From the NCBI RefSeq assembly GCF_000720185.1, contig NZ_JOIY01000022.1, forward strand, positions 58,817 to 122,816: a stretch of DNA of 64,000 bases, written 5' to 3'. Under the pieces are notes generated by a model, which had not been told where the DNA came from, did no database searches, and was given only the letters and a program-made list of their open reading frames with translations. Position 1 is the stretch's first letter, and the number at the start of each line of letters is the position of its first letter. Positions 59,130-64,000 of this stretch are shown here, in pieces. This DNA is from Streptomyces sp. NRRL S-340 (GTDB taxonomy: Bacteria > Actinomycetota > Actinomycetes > Streptomycetales > Streptomycetaceae). The position numbers and the translations under genes were made by a program.

Positions 59130-60095
59130 GTGCAGACCCGGAGCAGGCAACCGAGCGCAGGCGGCAGCAGGGCGGTCCAGCTCGATTCGTTCGGCGGCCC
59201 AGAGGTACTGGATGTCCGCGAGATCCCCGCGCCGCAGGCCGGCCCGGGGCAGGTCCGTGTGCGGGTCACGGCGGCCGGCCTGAACCCGATGGACTGGATC
59301 ATGACCGCCGATGCGGACACCGCCGCCAGGTTCGGCCTGGCCCTGCCTGTCGGGTTCGGGACCGACTACGCGGGAGTGGTCGACCAGGTCGGTGACGGGG
59401 TGAGCGGTTTCGCGCCAGGCGACCGGGTGTTCGGGGGAGCCCTCTCCCGCGCGGTCGCCGACTTCGTGGTGGTCGACCCGGCCGCGGGGATCGCGGCGAA
59501 CGAGGCCCACCACACACCCGACGGCGTAGACGACCGCACCGCGGCCACCCTCACGATCGCCGGTCGCACGGCATCCGCCGCCCTCGCCGTGATCGCCCCC
59601 GGCCCGGACGACACCGTGCTGATCGGCGGCGCCGGGGGCGGGGTCGGGGTGTTCGCCGTCCAGCTGGCGCGGATCGCGGGAGCACGCGTCATCGGGACGG
59701 GATCGGCGACATCGGCCGGCCACCTGCGCGGCCTCGGAGCCATACCGGTCGCCTACGGCGACGGCCTGGGCGACCGGGTCCGCGCCCTCGCTCCCGGCGG
59801 TATCACCGCCGCCCTCGACCTGTACGGGACCGAGACGGTGCACGTCGCGAGGGAACTCGGCGTCCCGGACAGCCGCATCTGCACCATCGCCGCGCAGGTC
59901 GAGGGCGTGGCAGCGGGCAACGGCGCGGATGCGGCCCCCGGAGCCCTGGAAGAGATCGCCCGCCTGGTCGCCGCGGGCCGGCTGCGGGTGCCTCTCGCGG
60001 GGAGCTTCCCGATCGAGCAGATCCGCCGTGCGGCCGGGCTTCAGGCCGGCCGGCACGTGCGGGGCAAGGTCGTCATCGACCTCCAGGCCGAGTAG
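59130..60095 (+). CDS. MDR family NADP-dependent oxidoreductase
   Basis: A 321-aa quinone reductase-like enzyme: AVQLDSFGGPEVLDVREIPAPQAGPGQVRVRVTAAGLNPMDW, GTDYAGVVDQVGDGVSGFAPGDRVFGG and nucleotide motif VLIGGAGGGVGVFAVQLARIAGARVIGTGS. No zinc ligands. GTG 59130 follows AGGAGAGGGGAG. Divergent from its likely TetR repressor; paralogous to the enzyme at 54472. Confidence 0.9.
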   Translation: MQTRSRQPSAGGSRAVQLDSFGGPEVLDVREIPAPQAGPGQVRVRVTAAGLNPMDWIMTADADTAARFGLALPVGFGTDYAGVVDQVGDGVSGFAPGDRVFGGALSRAVADFVVVDPAAGIAANEAHHTPDGVDDRTAATLTIAGRTASAALAVIAPGPDDTVLIGGAGGGVGVFAVQLARIAGARVIGTGSATSAGHLRGLGAIPVAYGDGLGDRVRALAPGGITAALDLYGTETVHVARELGVPDSRICTIAAQVEGVAAGNGADAAPGALEEIARLVAAGRLRVPLAGSFPIEQIRRAAGLQAGRHVRGKVVIDLQAE

Positions 60096-60213
60096 GGCCA
60101 GGGCCCCGCGACGATGAACGTGCTCCGGCTACCGCCGCGGCGTCCCGTCCTCGATCCCGGCCACAGCACGCGCCGCGCGGCGACCCCGGAGGCCGCGGGG
60201 TGCTCCGTACCGG
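60096..60213. other. Spacer, no gene seen
   Basis: Nothing recognised. It belongs to a 582-bp gene-free stretch that also holds the SDR remnant. Confidence 0.5.
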
Positions 60214-60540
60214 TCACGCACGGGACGCGAGGTACCGCAGGCCGTTCCCTGTGCCGAGCCGCTTCCGGCGGACCGCCTCGACCACCGGACAGGGGCAGGT
60301 GCCGGGGAAGAGCCGCGGTGGTGGTGCGTCGGTGGTGGTGCGTCGGTGTCGACGAGTTCGAGGACCACGGCGGCGGTGCCTCGCGCGTCCTGGGGCGCGC
60401 GGGCGGACGCGCCGGTGCGCGGCGCTGACGGGTTCGCAGGCCGGGAGCGGCTCGGTGTGCGCTGCGGAGGCCCCCGACCAGTCGCTGCCGTAGGGGCCGG
60501 GTTCGACCAGGGTCACGTGGATCCCGAACGCCGGATGTCA
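60214..60540 (-). pseudogene. Short-chain dehydrogenase (SDR) remnant
   Basis: Reverse-strand pieces of an SDR C-terminal half: FGIHVTLVEPGPYGSDWSGA, SAAHTEPLPACEPV, then in a shifted frame VLELVDTDAPP, and DAPPPRLFPGTCPCPVVEAV toward the end at 60214. A stop codon (60540-60538) cuts it from the missing N-terminal Rossmann half. Clearly decayed. Confidence 0.72.
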
Positions 60541-60677
60541 CTGAGCGGCTTCGGCCGGCGAGTTGAGCAGCACCTCGGACAGCCTCGCGGGGGGATGCTC
60601 CAGGAGCCCCGCGAGCGACGATGAGTTCTGCGGCTTCCGGCGGTCGTACTGGCGGACCCGTTACCGAGGAGGGCTTC

Positions 60678-61241
60678 ATGCGCAGCGTGACCTATTCGAT
60701 GAGCGTCTCACTCGACGGCTACATCGTCGGGCCGGACGGCGACTTCAACTGGTCGGCGCCCGACGAGGGGGTGTTCCGCTTCTGGATCGACGAGATCCGA
60801 GAAGTCGGCGTCCACCTGTTGGGACGACGGCTGTACGAGACGATGCTGTACTGGGAGACCGCAGATCAGGATCCATCGCTCGACGACTCCATGCTCGAGT
60901 GGGCCGCGCTCTGGAAGCCGCTGCCGAAGGTGGTGTTCTCCACCACGCTGTCCGCGGTGCGGGGCTGTGCCCGGCTGGCTTCCGGCGCTCTGGCGGAGGA
61001 GATCGAGCGATTGCGGGCCGAGCCGGGGGAGGGCGACATCGCGATCGGCGGCGCGACCCTCGCCGCCGAGGCGGCCGCATCGGGTCTGATCGACGAGTAC
61101 CGGGTCATGGTCTACCCGGTGCTGGTCGGCGGTGGCATTCCGTTCTTCCCCCGGCACGAGCGCCGGGTGGATCTCGAACTCGTCGAGACCCGAACCTTCA
61201 GCTCAGGAGTCGTCTACCTCCGCCACCGCGTGGCGCGCTAG
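60678..61241 (+). CDS. Dihydrofolate reductase/RibD-fold family protein
   Basis: A 187-aa protein of the bacterial RibD C-terminal (DHFR-like) family: RSVTYSMSVSLDGYIVGPDGDFNW, HLLGRRLYETMLYWE, and DIAIGGATLAAEAAASGLIDEYRVMVYPVLVGGGIPFFP. NADPH-binding reductase of unknown substrate, not the housekeeping DHFR. GAGGAGGG precedes ATG 60678. Its stop overlaps the end of the convergent MFS gene by 4 bp. Confidence 0.88.
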   Translation: MRSVTYSMSVSLDGYIVGPDGDFNWSAPDEGVFRFWIDEIREVGVHLLGRRLYETMLYWETADQDPSLDDSMLEWAALWKPLPKVVFSTTLSAVRGCARLASGALAEEIERLRAEPGEGDIAIGGATLAAEAAASGLIDEYRVMVYPVLVGGGIPFFPRHERRVDLELVETRTFSSGVVYLRHRVAR

Positions 61242-62707
61242 CTGCCCCTCTCCCGCGATTGATCGGCGGCGGGAGGCGCCGACTCGGGGAGGCTGGGCAG
61301 GAGCAGGCAGAGCGGGACGGCGGCGGCGGTGAGGGCCACGGACCACCAGAACGCGTGATCGAAGCCCGCAGCCAAGGAACCGGGAGTGCGGGCGCCACCG
61401 GTGTTCCGCTGGAGGACGACGAGGAGGGCGGCGACGCCCACCGCGCCGCCGAGCTGCTGGGCGACGCGGGTGATCATGCTGGCGTCGGGAATCTTCCGGT
61501 GCTCCAGCCCGACGAAGGCGGCGCCCATGGGAGCGATCATGGCGGCGCCCAGGGCGACACCGCGGATGAACAGCGCGGCCATGAGCAGGACTTCGCTGGT
61601 GTCGGCGGTGACGAAGGCGAACGGCACGGTGGATACGGCGACGGAGGCGAAGGCCGCGAGGGCCACCGCCCGCGGGCCGACGCGGTCCATGTACCTGCCC
61701 GCCAGGCCGCGGGCGACGAGGGCGCCGATTCCTTGGGGGATGAGCAGCAGGCCGGCGTCGAGCGGGGTGGCGCCGCGGACCTGCTGGAAGTACAGGGGGA
61801 GCAGCATCATCGACCCGAACAGGGAGATGCCGCCGAGGAAGAGCAGGGTGGACGACGAGGCCACCGAGCGGTGCCGGAACATGCGCACGTCGACCAACGG
61901 GGCGGTGGCGCGGGTCAGCGCCCAGGAGGCGAAGCCCGCGACCAGAGCGAGTCCGGCGAGCAGCGGAACGAGTGCCTGGGCACGGGCGAAGCCCGTGCTG
62001 CCGTCGACCTGTGAGAGGCCGCAGAGCAGGGCCGCGGACCCCGGGCAGAGCAGGAGCAGGCCGACGGCGTCCAGGCGGACGCGGGGGCGGCCGGGCGCGG
62101 GTCGGTCCTCGGGCAGGTCGCGCCGGGCCAGCCACATGCCGGCCAGGCAGAAGGGGATGTTGATGAGGAACAGCCAGCGCCAGTCGGCCGTATGCAGGAT
62201 GAGACCGCCCAGGACCGGGCCGAGGATCGGGCCGAGCGCGGTGGGCACGGTGATGACGGCCATGACCTTGCCGATGTCGCGGCCCTTGGCGGCCTGCATG
62301 AGCAGGGTGTACATCAGCGGCATCATGATGCCGCCGGCGAGGCCCTGGGCGACCCGGAAGACGATGAGGCTCGCAACGCTCCAGGCCAGGGCGCTCAGGA
62401 TCGAGCCGGCCAGGAACGCGCCCAGAGCGAGGACCCACAGGCGCCGGCCGCCGAGCCGGGACTGGGCCCATCCGGCGAGCGGGATGGCGATGAAGACGGC
62501 CAGCATGTAGCCGGTGCTGACCCATTGAACGGCCGACAGCGGGGCGTCGAGGTTTTCGGCCAGGTCACTCAGGGCCACGCTGATGATGGTGGTGTCGAAG
62601 ACGACGCCGAGAGCGCCGACGATCAGGGTGATCGCCATGCGCAGCACGGCGGGGTCTACCTGGCCGGCACCAACGGAGACGGGTTCGGCCGCACGAGGTG
62701 GACTCAC
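61238..62707 (-). CDS. MFS efflux transporter, DHA2 family
   Basis: A 489-aa drug exporter with about 14 helices: ITLIVGALGVVFDTTIISVALSDLAENL, WVSTGYMLAVFIAIPLAGWAQSRLGGRRLW, GPILGPVLGGLILHTADWRWLFLINIPFCLAG. Divergent from a TetR gene whose product probably represses it. A second such pump is at 8185. Confidence 0.9.
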   Translation of the reverse strand: MSPPRAAEPVSVGAGQVDPAVLRMAITLIVGALGVVFDTTIISVALSDLAENLDAPLSAVQWVSTGYMLAVFIAIPLAGWAQSRLGGRRLWVLALGAFLAGSILSALAWSVASLIVFRVAQGLAGGIMMPLMYTLLMQAAKGRDIGKVMAVITVPTALGPILGPVLGGLILHTADWRWLFLINIPFCLAGMWLARRDLPEDRPAPGRPRVRLDAVGLLLLCPGSAALLCGLSQVDGSTGFARAQALVPLLAGLALVAGFASWALTRATAPLVDVRMFRHRSVASSSTLLFLGGISLFGSMMLLPLYFQQVRGATPLDAGLLLIPQGIGALVARGLAGRYMDRVGPRAVALAAFASVAVSTVPFAFVTADTSEVLLMAALFIRGVALGAAMIAPMGAAFVGLEHRKIPDASMITRVAQQLGGAVGVAALLVVLQRNTGGARTPGSLAAGFDHAFWWSVALTAAAVPLCLLLPSLPESAPPAADQSRERGS

Positions 62708-62720
62708 GATCAGAACCTTA

Positions 62721-62786
62721 AGATAGACGACTCTTCCTTACTTTCCTCAAGGTAGGCCGGTACCGTAAGAAAGGCAAATCTATCTA
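62721..62786. promoter_or_regulatory. AT-richer divergent promoter/operator of MFS and tetR
   Basis: The 96-bp gap is AT-richer than its surroundings. AGATAG (62721) and CTATCT (near 62780) form wide-set arms; GGTA (62751-62754) / TACC (62761-62764) is a central dyad. Which is the repressor site is unclear. Confidence 0.45.
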
Positions 62787-62803
62787 CAGTGGGAGGGCGA
62801 ACG

Positions 62804-63373
62804 ATGGCTCAGCGACGCCGCGGGGCGGAACTGGAGAAGGCACTCCTCGATGCGGCCTGGGACGAACTCGCCGACAACGGCTACGCCAGGTTCACCATGG
62901 ACGCCGTCGTCAAGCGCGCCGGCACGAGTCCGCCCGTGCTCTACCGCCGCTGGTCCGACCGCGACGACCTCGTGCGAGCCGCCATCGTCCACACCCTCAA
63001 GGAGTCCCGGCCCGCCCTTCCCGACACGGGAAGCCTGCGGGAGGACGTCCTCACCCTCATGCGGGAGATCGCCACCACCCACGTGCAACTGGTCACCGTG
63101 ATGTACGCGCACCTGGCCGGCTACCACCGGGAAACAGGAAGAGTCCCCGACGACCTGTTCGACCCCGCCGCGACAGGCAGGGCGGCGGCACTCGACACAC
63201 TCTTCGAACGCGCCGCCGCCCGCGGCGAGATCAAGCCGGGGCCCCTCTCCGAGCGCGTCAAGACCCTGCCCTTCGTCCTGTTGCGCCATGAAATCCTGTC
63301 GACCTTCGCCCCGGTACCCGATCACGTCCTGGAGGAGATCGTCGACACGATCTTCCTTCCCCTGGTGCGCTGA
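62804..63373 (+). CDS. TetR family regulator
   Basis: A 189-aa repressor: GAELEKALLDAAWDELADNGYARFTMDAVVKRAGTSPPVLYRRWSDRDDLVRAAI (DNA-binding) and a TetR_C domain (LLRHEILSTFAPVPDHVLEEIVDTIFLPLVR). GGGAGGG before ATG 62804 decides the start. Divergent from the DHA2 pump. Confidence 0.9.
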   Translation: MAQRRRGAELEKALLDAAWDELADNGYARFTMDAVVKRAGTSPPVLYRRWSDRDDLVRAAIVHTLKESRPALPDTGSLREDVLTLMREIATTHVQLVTVMYAHLAGYHRETGRVPDDLFDPAATGRAAALDTLFERAAARGEIKPGPLSERVKTLPFVLLRHEILSTFAPVPDHVLEEIVDTIFLPLVR

Positions 63374-63812
63374 CGGGCCACCACGGTTCACGCTCGGTGT
63401 TCCGCGGCACCGATGTCATGAGATGCGCGGCTGGCCGGCTCGCCGCCGGGCCCTGGGAGGAGCGGCGCGGTGGCACTCGATGCTCTCCGGCACCGGCGGT
63501 TACGGTTCATCGAAACCGTGGCCGAAGCCCTTGAGGACGGGGGCGAGTCCGGCGACCGCACGGCGAACACAGGCGTACCCCCGGCTGCTCTGCCGCGCCC
63601 AGCGCCGGTCCGGCGGCAGCACCGGCGCCCCGGCCGGCGCATCTTCGCAGCCGTGGGCGTGCACGACGCCGCCCCGGCCGGGACCGCGGCCGCCGGCCTT
63701 CGCGAGCACCCGGCCGGACGGCCGCCGCGGAGCCCGCGCCGCCTGGACGGCCGAGGGCGGCGTCACGCCCCGCACGGGGGCCGCGGTGGGTGGGGGGGGA
63801 CCGTCACCGGGC
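63374..63812. other. Intergenic region, no gene supported
   Basis: 439 bp. Forward and reverse frames cross it but lack family motifs and consistent codon bias. No hairpin stands out. Confidence 0.5.
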
Positions 63813-64000
63813 TCACCGCCGGACGGCACGCAGTCCGTCCAGGAGCAGCCGCAGTCCGAACTCGAAGTGTTCCGTGAAGTCCGTACTGGTGAGCGCCGGC
63901 AGCGTGGCGGCGAGGTGCGGATAGGTCCCGGCCTCCACCGCCTCGTGCAGGGCTCCGGCATCGGTGGGACCCCCGTCTGCCGGCCGGAGGGCGGCCTGTT
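63813..64000 (-). CDS. C-terminal part of a TetR family regulator (runs off the window)
   Basis: The reverse strand from the right edge reads QAALRPADGGPTDAGALHEA, VEAGTYPHLAATLPALTSTD, FTEHFEFGLRLLLDGLRAVR and stops at TGA 63815-63813. FEFGLRLLLDGLRA is a standard ending of tetracycline-repressor-like C-terminal domains. Third positions are GC-rich. The N-terminal DNA-binding domain lies beyond the window. Confidence 0.75.
   Translation of the reverse strand, partial: QAALRPADGGPTDAGALHEAVEAGTYPHLAATLPALTSTDFTEHFEFGLRLLLDGLRAVRR

Noticed and set aside
63470..63961. Overlapping forward and reverse frames near the right edge
   Set aside because: Neither shows family signal; the genuine coding frame at the edge is the TetR tail on the reverse strand (63813-64000).

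Overview
The window is actinobacterial chromosome, almost certainly Streptomyces. GC content is very high with GC at third codon positions, GTG starts and 4-bp stop/start overlaps are common, and the families present (multi-HAMP hybrid kinase, SpoIIE-type phosphatase, MmyB-type regulator, I36 inhibitors, a SAM-IV riboswitch, a TTA/bldA-type codon in a regulator) fit that genus. No rRNA, tRNA, CRISPR array, phage gene or intact insertion sequence was seen.

Layout. 1-3.2 kb: malonate use (partial matR, matA, matB). 3.5-7.9 kb: a reverse-strand set with a two-module Lrp/AsnC regulator, an amidase, and a DUF3311 plus SSS symporter pair. 8.2-10.2 kb: MFS efflux pump with a divergent MarR repressor. 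10.8-18.3 kb: cytoplasmic signalling, with an anti-sigma-type ATPase, an ANTAR-GAF-PAS-PP2C phosphatase and a 1424-aa hybrid kinase carrying six 276-bp HAMP repeats. 18.9-22 kb: lipoprotein, small P-loop kinase, and a graveyard where a glycosyltransferase tail and an acyltransferase body lie head to head, both lacking 5' ends. 22.2-25.6 kb: a compact Hsp70 system (DnaK-like, J-like/TPR/membrane, GrpE-like). 26.4-28.5 kb: a trio built around an XRE protein with a sigma-region-4-like end and a TTA codon. 28.8-31.8 kb: lipoprotein, I36 inhibitor and a winged-helix regulator.

32-41.3 kb is the most coherent system. A promoter and a SAM-IV riboswitch precede a polar amino-acid type ABC transporter, a GNAT acetyltransferase and four different luciferase-like flavin monooxygenases. 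The likely logic is import of an organosulfur compound such as an S-modified cysteine, N-acetylation, and oxidative C-S cleavage to recover sulfur when SAM is low.

41.5-64 kb is a run of small accessory genes: a serine hydrolase, fructosamine kinase, and many redox or efflux genes each paired with a repressor (MmyB, HxlR, Rrf2, MarR, four TetR). Most pairs have clear inverted-repeat operators in the shared intergenic DNA. Remnants of WD40 and SDR genes sit between them. The window ends inside another TetR-type gene.
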